NCBI GenBank assembly: GCA_023461435.1
Contig: JAEYLC010000028.1
Coordinates: 1 to 48,202 of the forward strand
Length of the DNA: 48,202 bases
Direction: 5' to 3'
Origin: Bacillota bacterium
Lineage (GTDB): Bacteria; Bacillota; Clostridia; Christensenellales; SZUA-584
Shown here: piece after piece, positions 15,179-23,029 of the stretch
How positions within the stretch are numbered: the stretch's first letter is position 1
Layout of the letters: each line of letters starts with the position of its first letter
Position numbers and translations under genes: made by a program
Notes under the pieces: model-generated
Databases searched by the model: none
Seen by the model: the letters and a program-made list of their open reading frames with translations, nothing else
What the model was told of the DNA's origin: nothing

Positions 15179-17626
15179 ATGGAAAGCCTGTTACAAACGT
15201 TTCTGGAGATCTCGCTGACGGCATCCGTGATGTTGCTGATCGTGATGGCGGTTCGGGCGCTGTTTTCAAAACGTATGAGCCCGGCTGTGATGATCGCCTT
15301 GTGGGGGCTCGTTTTGTTGCGCTTGTGTGTGCCTATTACAATCGAAAGCCCCCTGCACATCGGCAGCCTGTTCCTTTCACCGATTGAACAACCGGCGGCT
15401 GTTGATGCGGATATTCAGAGCCCACCCCAGAATCTCCAATCAAATATTTCCGCGAATCCCATACAGTCATATAACGAACAGATAAATGCGGCTGAGACGG
15501 CTGCGCCTGCCTTGGAAAAAACGGATCAAACGCCTGCCATACCGTGGCGGAGCGTGCTGGCCGGAGTCTGGCTCGTTGGTGCGGCGGCTGTTCTGGCGGT
15601 CGCCTTCATACAGGGTATCGCGTTCAGGCGCAGAATCAACGGCCTCAATCGGATCGCCGATGAAAAGGTCTGCGGGCTCCTCAGCCGCCACAAACAGACG
15701 CTCAGGCTCAAACGGGCCGTCATGGCAGTGGAATGTGATGACCTGTCCGCACCGGCGGTGTTCGGTTTTTTTAAGCCAGTGATTTTGCTGCCGCGAAGGT
15801 TTTTGCATATTGACACCCAAACCATAGGCTGCATACTGCTGCACGAGCTTTGCCACATCAAGCGGCGGGATGTGCTCATAAACTATGCGTGGCTGATTGC
15901 CAAGGCGCTGCACTGGTTTAACCCGCTGGTGTGGATCGCTTTTCATATGGTGAAGGACGATATCGAGCTGTGCTGCGACGACGCCGTCACACGGCGGCTG
16001 GAGGCTGACAGCCGGTATGCGTATACACAGTCGCTGATTGACGTATTTCGTTTGTCAAAGCAGAGTGATCCGTTGCCCGTGACCGTTTCTTTATTTGAAA
16101 GCCGCGCGAAGCTGACGCAACGGGTCAAAAGAATGCTGAAGCCGGAAAGAAGGCTTAAGAGCGCGGCGGTGATATCGGCGGTGCTCGCGGTTGTCATGGT
16201 TGTGGCGGGCTTTACGACGGCATGCTCGCCGTCTGTTACGGCGCAGCCTGCTCTTGTGACGACAGCGCCTCAAACAATAGCCTCGCAGACACCGGCGCCG
16301 CTGCCGAGCGTCGAACCGGCACCAAGCCCAGCCCTTGACTATGATGCCCCGGCACAGTGGTCGGACAGCTTCGGCGGAGATAACGGCTTGCTCACGGTCA
16401 ACGTGAACGCGGATGTGATATTGCCGAACGTTGAAAAGATTGCCGCATATCACGTGGAGCCGGACGCGGCGTTTTCGCAGGAGCTGGCCGACAAGCTGGT
16501 TTCGGTGCTTTTCGGCGACGCGCCTGTTTATCAGATGTCGAACCCGACGAAGCAGATGCTGCAGAAAGAAATTGATAATATCAGCAGTGACTATACGGCG
16601 ATGCAGTCGGGTACGTTTGATTTTCCGGATGATTTGGATGACGACGAGAAAAAAGTTCAGATTGAAAACACGAAGGCTTATTTGGGCAGGCTTAAAGAAC
16701 AGCTGAAAACAGCCGCGGACGAATCCACGCTCATTCCGCTGGATACAAAAATTAATGTCGCTCCATACGGTACCGGTTCAATACAGGGTATGGCCGACCT
16801 TGGGCGAGAAGAGTGGGCAGATTTTAGTCTGACGAATCATTCGAATCCGGGTTCAAGCATGGATTTTCACAACGACGGCAGGTATACTGTTCAATTAGGA
16901 GACGGGATTGCCCGCAAAGCGCCGATTGGAGATTTGACCATATCAGAAGACGAAGCAAAGCGGCAGGCGGATGAATTGCTCGGCGAACTCGGGCTCTCTG
17001 ATTTTTTGTGCTGTTCCAGCGAAATAAGCGGAAAAAGCAGCATCCAAGGCGTCAAAATTGAGGAAGACAGATATGCGCATATGCTGTTCTATTCGAGAAA
17101 TCTTGGCGGTATCTCGTTGGCGCCATCCAGACCCGCTTATCCGCCATCTGGAGATATGGATTATTCTCAGTATTTAAAATATCAGCCGGAGCACATACTC
17201 ATCACTGTCAATGATCAAGGCATCTGTGATTTTCAATGGACCAACAGAATACAGGTGGGAGATATCGCGGAGCCAAGCGTCACGCTGATGCCGTTTGGCG
17301 ACATGTCCGAATTGATTAAGCAAAAAATCGTTGAACAATGTACGGGTGTGGCAGATTCACTGAGCAACGAAATCGGCCACGGTGAGAACTGGTGGAAAAC
17401 GGATGAGTACATTTTAAATATCGATAGAATCGTGCTGGAATACGCGCGGATGCCGGTTAACGGCGATCCTGACGCGCAGATGATCGTGCCTGTCTGGAAC
17501 GTTTACGGCTCGACGGAATGGTGGTTTTGGAAGGAAGTTGACGGCGAGAAGGTGAAGGATTCGGTTATTGATTCATACAGCCGTGTCATACTGACGATCA
17601 ACGCGCTTGACGGCAGCGTTTTGTAG
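15179..17626 (+). CDS. BlaR1-type M56 membrane metalloprotease with long non-penicillin-binding sensor
   Basis: An 815-aa membrane protein. The N-terminal ~340 residues contain membrane segments and the M56 zinc protease site HELCH (222-226) in LLHELCHIKRRD. Further conserved elements are PAVFGFFKPVILLP and ELCCDDAV. A last hydrophobic segment (about 331-349) ends in TTACS, which looks like a lipobox. The remaining ~465 residues would be extracellular: a Pro/Thr/Ala-rich linker, then a domain with FSQELADKLVSVLFGDAPVY and several aromatic-rich blocks. No transpeptidase SxxK/KTG motifs are visible in it, so this is not a beta-lactam sensor of the BlaR1 type. By analogy, ligand binding outside activates the protease and inactivates the BlaI partner. 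The ligand is unknown. Confidence 0.87.
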   Translation: MESLLQTFLEISLTASVMLLIVMAVRALFSKRMSPAVMIALWGLVLLRLCVPITIESPLHIGSLFLSPIEQPAAVDADIQSPPQNLQSNISANPIQSYNEQINAAETAAPALEKTDQTPAIPWRSVLAGVWLVGAAAVLAVAFIQGIAFRRRINGLNRIADEKVCGLLSRHKQTLRLKRAVMAVECDDLSAPAVFGFFKPVILLPRRFLHIDTQTIGCILLHELCHIKRRDVLINYAWLIAKALHWFNPLVWIAFHMVKDDIELCCDDAVTRRLEADSRYAYTQSLIDVFRLSKQSDPLPVTVSLFESRAKLTQRVKRMLKPERRLKSAAVISAVLAVVMVVAGFTTACSPSVTAQPALVTTAPQTIASQTPAPLPSVEPAPSPALDYDAPAQWSDSFGGDNGLLTVNVNADVILPNVEKIAAYHVEPDAAFSQELADKLVSVLFGDAPVYQMSNPTKQMLQKEIDNISSDYTAMQSGTFDFPDDLDDDEKKVQIENTKAYLGRLKEQLKTAADESTLIPLDTKINVAPYGTGSIQGMADLGREEWADFSLTNHSNPGSSMDFHNDGRYTVQLGDGIARKAPIGDLTISEDEAKRQADELLGELGLSDFLCCSSEISGKSSIQGVKIEEDRYAHMLFYSRNLGGISLAPSRPAYPPSGDMDYSQYLKYQPEHILITVNDQGICDFQWTNRIQVGDIAEPSVTLMPFGDMSELIKQKIVEQCTGVADSLSNEIGHGENWWKTDEYILNIDRIVLEYARMPVNGDPDAQMIVPVWNVYGSTEWWFWKEVDGEKVKDSVIDSYSRVILTINALDGSVL

Positions 17627-17639
17627 ATAATGCGGCAAC

Positions 17640-17672
17640 AGCTTGTCACTGATATGGTGGCAGGCTTTCTTT
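17640..17672 (+). terminator. Terminator of the BlaI/M56 operon
   Basis: AGCTTGTCA (17640-17648) pairs with TGGCAGGCT (17658-17666) with two G-U pairs, followed by TTCTTTAT. It begins 13 nt after the M56 stop. Confidence 0.6.
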
Positions 17673-17696
17673 ATATGGCTCAAGACAGTGCGAGGT

Positions 17697-17834
17697 CTAC
17701 TGATGAGACATATACGAATTTGGTTTTAAATTCTTATCCTCTTTTTCAGAGGTATCTCCGTTTTTCTTTTTAACCTGACGCGACTTGTGCTTGGCGTTAT
17801 CGGGCGTAGATGGCTTTTCTGTTTCTTTTTTCAT
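17697..17834 (-). CDS. 45-aa basic hydrophilic small protein
   Basis: On the minus strand ATG 17834 follows GGGAG by about 7 nt. The product begins MKKETEKPSTPDNAKHKSRQ and ends KPNSYMSHQ; over a quarter of residues are Lys or Arg and there is no hydrophobic segment. It sits alone, convergent with the M56 gene. Small, hydrophilic, Lys-rich products are typical of minor spore or DNA-associated proteins, but no family motif is seen, so this is inference only. No confident promoter is visible. 17835-17991 contains nothing else. Confidence 0.5.
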   Translation of the reverse strand: MKKETEKPSTPDNAKHKSRQVKKKNGDTSEKEDKNLKPNSYMSHQ

Positions 17835-17991
17835 GAACATTCTCCCTTGACTTTTTATTATTTTTGGTAAAGGTACTTATTTTATGCATGGGGGAGTGTG
17901 GTTGAAACGATGATTGACAACTTGAAGGTTTGCTAAGTACGGCGAGAGAAAAAGAAGTATTTATTTTGATAAAATTTTTTATTTTATAGGA

Positions 17992-18046
17992 TTGACAGTT
18001 TCGCTTTGATTAAATACAATTAAAATATAATTTAAACATGTTTAAA
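17992..18046 (+). promoter_or_regulatory. Promoter and 16-bp palindromic operator of the flavodoxin-like gene
   Basis: TTGACA (17992-17997), 17-bp spacer, TACAAT (18015-18020). A perfect palindrome TTTAAACATGTTTAAA (18031-18046) lies at the expected transcription start. A related site sits in front of the downstream tetR gene. Confidence 0.75.
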
Positions 18047-18079
18047 ATGAAATTAAAAATTGTGGAAAGGAAAAATCAT

Positions 18080-18796
18080 ATGAAAACAGGATTTACGGTC
18101 TTGGGCATCATCAGCAGCGCCAATGCATGCAGTTTAAGCGCGGCAATGGTCCGCGAGGCGCTCAAAGGAGCAAAAGAGGAAGGCGCGGCCGTCAGGGAAA
18201 TATATCTGCCGGATCAAAGAATCGGGTACTGCACAGGCTGCAGACAATGCCTCAATGGGCGCTGTCCTCAAAACGATGATTTCAAGGCGATCAGAGACGA
18301 GCTTTATAAAGCGGACGGCATCATATGGGGTTCGCCGACGTACGGAGGGCTGCCCAACGCCATCATGAAAAACCTCATCGACAGGCTGGGCATATACGAA
18401 GCGTCAACATCCTCGCTCGGCGGCAAGTACATGGCGGGCATCGCCGCGGCGAATAATAAGAGCTTAGCCAAAAAAGTGGCCAAACAGCTCGCGCTTTTCG
18501 GCGCCAACGGGACATTTTTGAGAAGCTACGCTTCCGGATATTTGGGCGTGGGTTCTCTGAACAGGAAAAAATCTTCTGAGGGCTCAGCCTCGCAGGAGAA
18601 GGCCAGAGAGCTTGGGAGAAAGATCGCCCGCGACATCCGGCAGGAGAAAGCCTATCCTATGCAGAATATCATGGGACGGCTCAGGGCCGGTTTGCTGTTA
18701 AAGCCTATTTTCAGCAAATTCATTCTTATGAACAAGGGCGGAGAAACAAAGCTCATTTACGAAAATCTTCGCGAAAGAGGCTTGATTGCGGAATGA
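18080..18796 (+). CDS. Flavodoxin-like NAD(P)H-dependent FMN reductase / iron-sulfur flavoprotein-like
   Basis: A 238-aa cytoplasmic flavoprotein of the NADPH-dependent FMN reductase fold. It has an N-terminal beta-strand and loop GIISSANACSLS for FMN phosphate, a cysteine-rich CTGCRQCLNGRCP (about 54-66) as in iron-sulfur flavoproteins, and the GSPTYGGLPNAIMKNLIDR loop near 88-106. The cysteine spacing CxxCxxCx4C resembles the cluster-binding motif of Isf proteins, so a [4Fe-4S] cluster is possible. The C-terminal ~60 residues are basic and atypical. ATG 18080 with AAAGGA is preferred to the upstream in-frame ATG 18038, which lies inside the operator. It is probably controlled by the TetR regulator encoded next. 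Confidence 0.82.
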   Translation: MKTGFTVLGIISSANACSLSAAMVREALKGAKEEGAAVREIYLPDQRIGYCTGCRQCLNGRCPQNDDFKAIRDELYKADGIIWGSPTYGGLPNAIMKNLIDRLGIYEASTSSLGGKYMAGIAAANNKSLAKKVAKQLALFGANGTFLRSYASGYLGVGSLNRKKSSEGSASQEKARELGRKIARDIRQEKAYPMQNIMGRLRAGLLLKPIFSKFILMNKGGETKLIYENLRERGLIAE

Positions 18797-18822
18797 TTTC
18801 CGGCAAAGGACGGTTAATTCTG

Positions 18823-18868
18823 TTGATAATTTTGCCTGATGGAAGTAGTATGACTTAAACGCATTTAA
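18823..18868 (+). promoter_or_regulatory. Promoter and operator of tetR
   Basis: TTGATA (18823-18828), 17-bp spacer, TAGTAT (18846-18851), then TTAAACGCATTTAA (18855-18868), a near-palindrome with 12 of 14 symmetric bases. It resembles the palindrome before the flavodoxin gene, as expected for one regulator binding both. Confidence 0.65.
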
Positions 18869-18894
18869 AAAAGCCCATGAGTGAGAGGTACAGC

Positions 18895-19464
18895 ATGGAA
18901 AACGAAAGCATCGATGCAAAAGAGCGTATTCTCAATACTGTGATCGGGATGCTTATGGAAGGAACGGATGTGAGCAAGATCACGATCCGTGCGATTTCAG
19001 AGCAGGCAGGCGTCAACAGCGCGCTGATCAACTATTATTTCCAGACGAAAGAGAATCTTTTGATCAAAGCCGTTGAAGCTTGCATGCTCAAATTATCGGA
19101 TATGATCTATGAAAAGGATACCCAAAATGAGCCGCCCGCCGACAGGGTGAAAAGAATCATTAAAAATATGGCGTCATTTTCTTTAAGCCACTACGCGTTG
19201 GCCGAGTTTGCGATATCCGTCGAGCTTAAGAATGGCTGCTTTTATTCCACGCAATCGATCATGTATATGCTGAAGCGTATCTATCAAACGACGAAGACGG
19301 ATGTGGAAATTAAGCTGATGGCCTTGCAGCTGATCGCGCCGCTTCAGGTGATACTGCTGAAACCGAAGGAATACCAAGGGTACCTGCAGGAAGATATTTT
19401 TGACGAGATAAAACGCAATGAGTTGATCGACATGATGGTTGACAATATCATGAAAGAAGCCTGA
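18895..19464 (+). CDS. TetR/AcrR family regulator
   Basis: A 189-aa dimeric repressor. Its N-terminal HTH is DAKERILNTVIGMLMEGTDVSK..IRAISEQAGVNSALINYYF..KENLL. The C-terminal ligand domain is unrelated to known effectors by eye. I start it at ATG 18895, 5 nt after GAGAGGT; an upstream ATG 18877 lacks an SD. It lies in the same direction as the flavodoxin gene, with its own promoter carrying a variant of the palindrome found upstream of that gene. The natural reading is repression of both genes and release by a redox-active or xenobiotic compound. A stable hairpin terminator follows. Confidence 0.88.
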   Translation: MENESIDAKERILNTVIGMLMEGTDVSKITIRAISEQAGVNSALINYYFQTKENLLIKAVEACMLKLSDMIYEKDTQNEPPADRVKRIIKNMASFSLSHYALAEFAISVELKNGCFYSTQSIMYMLKRIYQTTKTDVEIKLMALQLIAPLQVILLKPKEYQGYLQEDIFDEIKRNELIDMMVDNIMKEA

Positions 19465-19500
19465 TTGAGACATGGTCATGAATATTCAGGCTGATGATAT

Positions 19501-19531
19501 GGAAGCAGATAAATCAAGCTGCTTCCTTTTT
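19501..19531 (+). terminator. Terminator of tetR
   Basis: GGAAGCAG (19501-19508) and CTGCTTCC (19519-19526) are perfect complements, followed by TTTTT. Confidence 0.85.
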
Positions 19532-19705
19532 GTGTACATCCAAACAGAAGCTCTTTTTGCATTTCATCGAACGTTCGTGTGAGTCAAGCCCGCAAGAGGC
19601 AAAGCCAACCCAATCGGAAGCTTGTTATTGGCATATTGAAATATGTAATATTTATCCGATTCTCATCCTGCATTTGTGATACTTGTCTTCTGGAAGAAAA
19701 TACAG

Positions 19706-19743
19706 TTGACACGATAATTAAATTGTATAAAATTAAATTGTAC
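19706..19743 (+). promoter_or_regulatory. Promoter overlapped by an OhrR-type operator
   Basis: TTGACA (19706-19711) with TAAAAT (19728-19733). From 19713 to 19742 two AATTAAATTGTA units stand 15 bp apart. The site closely follows my recollection of the Bacillus subtilis ohrA operator (a doubled AATTAAATTGTA block). It covers the -10 region, so binding would block transcription. The downstream operon encodes an OhrR-like protein. Confidence 0.8.
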
Positions 19744-19772
19744 GAAACATAATAATGAAGGAGAGCATAATC

Positions 19773-20246
19773 ATGAATTTATATGAGATTTCGGTGAAGG
19801 ACAGAGAGAACAACAGCGTGTCAATGAGCGAATATAAAGGCAAGGTGCTGCTGATCGTCAACACCGCAACCGGATGCGGTTTTACCCCGCAATATAAAGG
19901 ATTGCAGGAGCTGTATGATAAGTACGCTGCGAAGGGCTTTGAGATACTTGATTTCCCTTGCAATCAGTTTGCCAATCAGACACCGGGGACCATCGAGGAC
20001 ATACAAAGCTTTTGCACACTTAACTACGGGACGACCTTTCCGCGGTTTGCTAAAATTGATGTAAACGGCAAAAATGAAGACCGGCTTTATACTTTTTTGA
20101 AGAGTGCGAAAGGCGGCTTTCTCGGATCAAAGATCAAGTGGCATTTTACAAAATTCCTGATTGACAGAGAAGGCAATATCATTGCGAGGTACAGCCCCGC
20201 CGACAAGCCTGAAAAGCTCGAAAAAGATATTGCCGCGTTGTTGTAA
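19773..20246 (+). CDS. Glutathione peroxidase-family thiol peroxidase
   Basis: A 157-aa cytoplasmic peroxidase of the GPx/BsaA family. The peroxidatic residue is Cys35 in NTATGCGFTPQY, so this is a cysteine rather than a selenocysteine enzyme. The FPCNQFANQTPG block and the KWHFTKFLID block supply the catalytic Gln and Trp. A cysteine in SFCTLNYG may be the resolving residue. It reduces organic hydroperoxides and H2O2, most likely with thioredoxin. ATG 19773 is used: the in-frame ATG at 19755 begins the AAGGAG that serves as SD. It is the first gene of an operon with an OhrR-type regulator, and the promoter carries a matching operator, so induction by organic peroxides is expected. Confidence 0.92.
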   Translation: MNLYEISVKDRENNSVSMSEYKGKVLLIVNTATGCGFTPQYKGLQELYDKYAAKGFEILDFPCNQFANQTPGTIEDIQSFCTLNYGTTFPRFAKIDVNGKNEDRLYTFLKSAKGGFLGSKIKWHFTKFLIDREGNIIARYSPADKPEKLEKDIAALL

Positions 20247-20296
20247 ACGCCCTTTTCCGATGCGATAATATAAGCTGAGAAAAGGAGTTGCTTTTG

Positions 20297-20725
20297 ATGA
20301 ATTATGAGCAGCTGAAGCTCGAAAACCAGCTGTGCTTTCCGCTGTATGCGTGCGCAAAAGAGGTTGTTAAGATGTATAAGCCCTTTCTGGATGAAATCGG
20401 GCTGACTTACACGCAGTATATAGCCATGATGGTGCTGTGGGAGCGGAAGAAAGTGAACGTCAAGTCGCTTGGCGAGCATTTGTATTTGGATTCGGGGACG
20501 CTGACCCCAATGCTGAAAAAGCTCGAATCGCACGGACTCATTATGCGAGAGCGGACAGCCAGCGATGAACGGAATGTCATGGTGACGCTCACGGAAAAGG
20601 GCGAAGAGCTTAAAAAGAAGGCCGCTGTAATACCCGAAAAAATTAAGCAGTGCATCTCGCTTGATATCGACGAAGCGGCTGCCCTATACAGGCTGCTGTA
20701 TAAAGTCTTGGAGCAAGTTAAATAG
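20297..20725 (+). CDS. ohrR: OhrR-like MarR family organic-peroxide sensor
   Basis: A 142-aa winged-helix regulator closely matching OhrR: LENQLCFPLYACAKEVVKMY with the reactive Cys13 (Cys15 in B. subtilis), YKPFLDEIGLTYTQYIAMM, DSGTLTPMLKKLESHGLI in the recognition helix, and the wing RTASDERNVMVTLTEKG. A second cysteine (CISLDID) lies far C-terminal, so both one-Cys and two-Cys mechanisms are possible. Oxidation of the N-terminal cysteine by organic hydroperoxide releases OhrR from DNA. ATG 20297 follows AAAGGAG. It lies 50 nt after gpx with no terminator between, and an OhrR-type operator covers the shared promoter. In most genomes the target is ohr; here it appears to be gpx. Confidence 0.88.
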   Translation: MNYEQLKLENQLCFPLYACAKEVVKMYKPFLDEIGLTYTQYIAMMVLWERKKVNVKSLGEHLYLDSGTLTPMLKKLESHGLIMRERTASDERNVMVTLTEKGEELKKKAAVIPEKIKQCISLDIDEAAALYRLLYKVLEQVK

Positions 20726-20824
20726 CATAATGCGGCGCGACTGATTCCCTGCACCCGCTGTATAAAACAGGGGGGCCGTAAAGGTTGCTGAGTTCAGAAA
20801 CGAGAGGCCGCATTTGAATATCGC

Positions 20825-20853
20825 AAGCCGCATTTCATAGTTTGCGGTTTTTT
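20825..20853 (+). terminator. Terminator of the gpx-ohrR operon
   Basis: AAGCCGCA (20825-20832) pairs with TGCGGTTT (20843-20850) with one G-U pair, followed by TTTATT. 20854-21046 contains no other gene. Confidence 0.65.
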
Positions 20854-21046
20854 ATTGCCTTCATATGATGTTTCAGGCGGTATGCATACAATGGGAGCAT
20901 CAAAAATTATGAAAGTCACAGCCCGCGGGTGCGTTTCAATATAAAAGTACAAAAATAAATCGATACCGACAAGAAATATTTCGACAAAGGCAATACGATA
21001 TCCATTGACAGTGATTATTAAAGCGAACGTATTCGGGGGGAGAGCC

Positions 21047-22273
21047 ATGAATACATACGGTTTTTTAGAGGAACCGGTCGATTCCATCGAACTCAAATGC
21101 CTCGCAGTCAGCAAGGGTGTGAAGGTATACAGAGAGGTCTATAATAAATACTCAAAGACCCACCGGCTCGGCGTGAACCCGCTGATGTGCAACTGCTTCT
21201 TTTTGTCCGACGGGACCGTCGTTCAGCTGACCGATATGGGGTTTCATTTAAAGTATCTGACGGGGATTCTGTCATGGGACAATTTAAAGCTGCTGAAATA
21301 CGCGTCGGAGCTCGAGACGCCGTTCACCATACGCCTGAAAGACGAAAAACCGGCGCTGTATTACAAAGACAGCTTTGTCGATGAAATTTCGTTCCCGCCG
21401 TCAAACGGGTTCTACCGTCAGAAGACGTCGTCCGGCCTGCCGTTCATCGGCAACGCGGTGCTGCAGGGCGTGGATTGGGTGGCGTTCCAATGCCTGTGGC
21501 CGTGCGAATACGCCGCGGCAGGCAAACCATGCGAGTTCTGCTTTTCGGGCGGCGACTATGAGACGCTTGCCAGAAAGCATAAGCCGCTGCCCGACGCGGT
21601 GAATGCCGACGATGTGGCGCAGATCGTCGATTACGCCATATCACAGTGCGGCTGCAGCAGCATACAGCTCACCGGCGGGTCCACGTTTGATGCGCGCAAG
21701 GAGCGCCGGCTCATCGTGTCGTATCTCAAGGCGATTGAAGACAGGGTGGGAAGACAGCGTATTAAGGGCGACATATTGCTTTATATCACGCCGCCCGAAG
21801 ACCTTTCCGTCATCGACGAGTATTTTTCGCTGGGCGCGGACAAAATCGCCTGCAGCCTCGAGCTGTGGGATGAAAAGCTGGCGCGGACGGTGACGCCGGG
21901 CAAGATCGCCTTCACCACCCGAAAACGCCACATGGACGTGCTTGAGTATACGGCCAATAAGTACGGCGCGGGCAAAGCGTTCTCCAACTTCATCATCGGC
22001 ATTGAAAGCCTCGAAACGCTAAAGGAGGGCGCGACATATCTCGCGCGGCGCGGCATCATCCCCGCGGCTTCCATCTGGATGCCCATGGGGCGGCCTGTGA
22101 ACGGCAGCATGAAAACACCCGGGCTTGCGTATTACCGGCAGGTCAAGGAGCTTTTCGCCGGGCTTTACCGCAAGTATAATCTGGAGCCATCGGGATGCTG
22201 CGGGCTCAATGTCTGCATGGAGCGCGACATCTGGCGCTATTCGCAAAGCATGGAACGCCCGGATTGCGTTTAA
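21047..22273 (+). CDS. Radical SAM protein with non-canonical cysteine spacing
   Basis: A 408-aa protein. The N-terminal ~140 residues form a family-specific domain. The likely cluster motif is CEYAAAGKPCEFC (about 151-163), a Cx8Cx2C pattern in place of the usual Cx3Cx2C. Downstream are SAM-barrel features: QLTGGSTFD (GGE-like) near 205, the strand LLYITPPEDL, and DKIACSLELWDEKLA. The C-terminus carries another cysteine group, PSGCCGLNVCMERDIW, that could bind a second cluster or metal. I chose ATG 21047 behind GGGGGGAG rather than the in-frame TTG 21005. No substrate peptide or partner gene is adjacent, so the reaction cannot be named. Biotin-synthase-like or HmdB-like enzymes are the nearest fold analogies. 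Confidence 0.75.
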   Translation: MNTYGFLEEPVDSIELKCLAVSKGVKVYREVYNKYSKTHRLGVNPLMCNCFFLSDGTVVQLTDMGFHLKYLTGILSWDNLKLLKYASELETPFTIRLKDEKPALYYKDSFVDEISFPPSNGFYRQKTSSGLPFIGNAVLQGVDWVAFQCLWPCEYAAAGKPCEFCFSGGDYETLARKHKPLPDAVNADDVAQIVDYAISQCGCSSIQLTGGSTFDARKERRLIVSYLKAIEDRVGRQRIKGDILLYITPPEDLSVIDEYFSLGADKIACSLELWDEKLARTVTPGKIAFTTRKRHMDVLEYTANKYGAGKAFSNFIIGIESLETLKEGATYLARRGIIPAASIWMPMGRPVNGSMKTPGLAYYRQVKELFAGLYRKYNLEPSGCCGLNVCMERDIWRYSQSMERPDCV

Positions 22274-22307
22274 CGTTTCGGGAACACAGCCGCTGGAAAT
22301 GAAAACA

Positions 22308-22328
22308 GCCCCGTTTTTATGCCGGGGC
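22308..22328 (-). terminator. GC-rich hairpin, likely terminator of the YkuS operon
   Basis: GCCCCG (22308-22313) and CGGGGC (22323-22328) are perfect complements. On the minus strand the stem is followed by TGTTTTCATTT. Confidence 0.55.
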
Positions 22329-22346
22329 GGTGATGCTTACGCGCGA

Positions 22347-22598
22347 TTAAATTTCATCAAGTCTGTCGGCCACTTCCGGGGGCGTGAGCCCGTCGGCATT
22401 GATCACAACGGCTTTTGTATCGGTATCGCTCATACCGAGAAGGTTGGTACTGAGACCGCTGACCACGATGGCGTCAAATTGATTCAGATTATTTAAGGAA
22501 CGTCCGCTAAGGTCCATGCTTTGCACATCATATCCTTCATCGATCAGATAATCCCTCACATTGCCAAGAGCGGGTTCTATGGCGATTTTACGTTTCAT
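22347..22598 (-). CDS. ykuS: YkuS family protein (UPF0180)
   Basis: An 83-aa protein matching YkuS from end to end: MKRKIAIEPALGNVRDYLID, then a central NLNQFDAIVVSGLSTNLLGM, and VVINADGLTPPEVADRLDEI. The family is small, Firmicute-specific and uncharacterised, with a flavodoxin-like or response-regulator-like alternation of strands and helices. It sits on the minus strand behind a good ribosome binding site (AAGGAGGTAC). A 60-aa ORF lies 46 nt upstream on the same strand, so the two may form an operon. No regulator or membrane component is associated. Confidence 0.85.
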   Translation of the reverse strand: MKRKIAIEPALGNVRDYLIDEGYDVQSMDLSGRSLNNLNQFDAIVVSGLSTNLLGMSDTDTKAVVINADGLTPPEVADRLDEI

Positions 22599-22644
22599 GC
22601 TTGTACCTCCTTTTGTCTATTATCTGTGCGGAACGCGAATCTAT

Positions 22645-22827
22645 TCAGCTCAAAGCGATCTTTTTGCCGATTCTCTCGGCATGCTCCTTAAGGCTTTCGA
22701 TTGTTAAGATCTGATCCGCGTTTTTGCTCAATTCGCTCTTTATTTTATCGGGCAGAGTTTTAAAGTAGGCCATGGCTTCCCGGTTCTGCGCGATTAAGCT
22801 GATCAGGTCAGTATACTCACGATTCAA
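22645..22827 (-). CDS. Small conserved-looking hypothetical protein, 60 aa
   Basis: The minus-strand ORF begins best at TTG 22827 (MNREYTDLISLIAQNREAMA), 6 nt after GAGGTGA. An in-frame GTG at 22836 overlaps that SD and is less likely. The product is helical and charged with a YFKTLPDKIKSEL segment, a pattern I have seen in short Clostridia proteins of unknown function. It has no membrane segment. It lies just upstream of ykuS on the same strand. Non-ATG start and small size lower confidence. Confidence 0.6.
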   Translation of the reverse strand: MNREYTDLISLIAQNREAMAYFKTLPDKIKSELSKNADQILTIESLKEHAERIGKKIALS

Positions 22828-22955
22828 AAAAATCACCTCAAATCAGAGTTTGCCGCGTTGAAGCGGATCTATTCCATATTATTTATGAAAAAGATCCCGG
22901 TTTATTGCGGATGTTTAGTGAATTGTCGCGCAAAAGCGATATTGAAATAATTCCC

Positions 22956-22990
22956 TTGACATCTGCCGATTTAAAAAGTACAATGTACTT
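22956..22990 (+). promoter_or_regulatory. Promoter with overlapping AAGTAC-n3-GTACTT operator
   Basis: TTGACA (22956-22961), 17-bp spacer, TACAAT (22979-22984). AAGTAC (22976-22981) and GTACTT (22985-22990) form a palindrome across the -10 box. A further AGTACTTAAA half-site lies about 20 bp downstream, before the tetR start. This is a typical autorepression layout. Confidence 0.75.
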
Positions 22991-23029
22991 AAAAGAACGC
23001 AGTACTTAAATAATGGAAGAGAGATAGAC

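Noticed and set aside
16202..17626. Separate lipoprotein gene fused by error to the M56 gene
   Set aside because: A lipobox-like TTACS occurs after the last membrane span, but the reading frame is continuous with no internal ribosome binding site, so a single long protein is preferred.
19773..20246. Selenocysteine glutathione peroxidase
   Set aside because: The active-site codon is TGC (Cys35), and no in-frame TGA occurs there.
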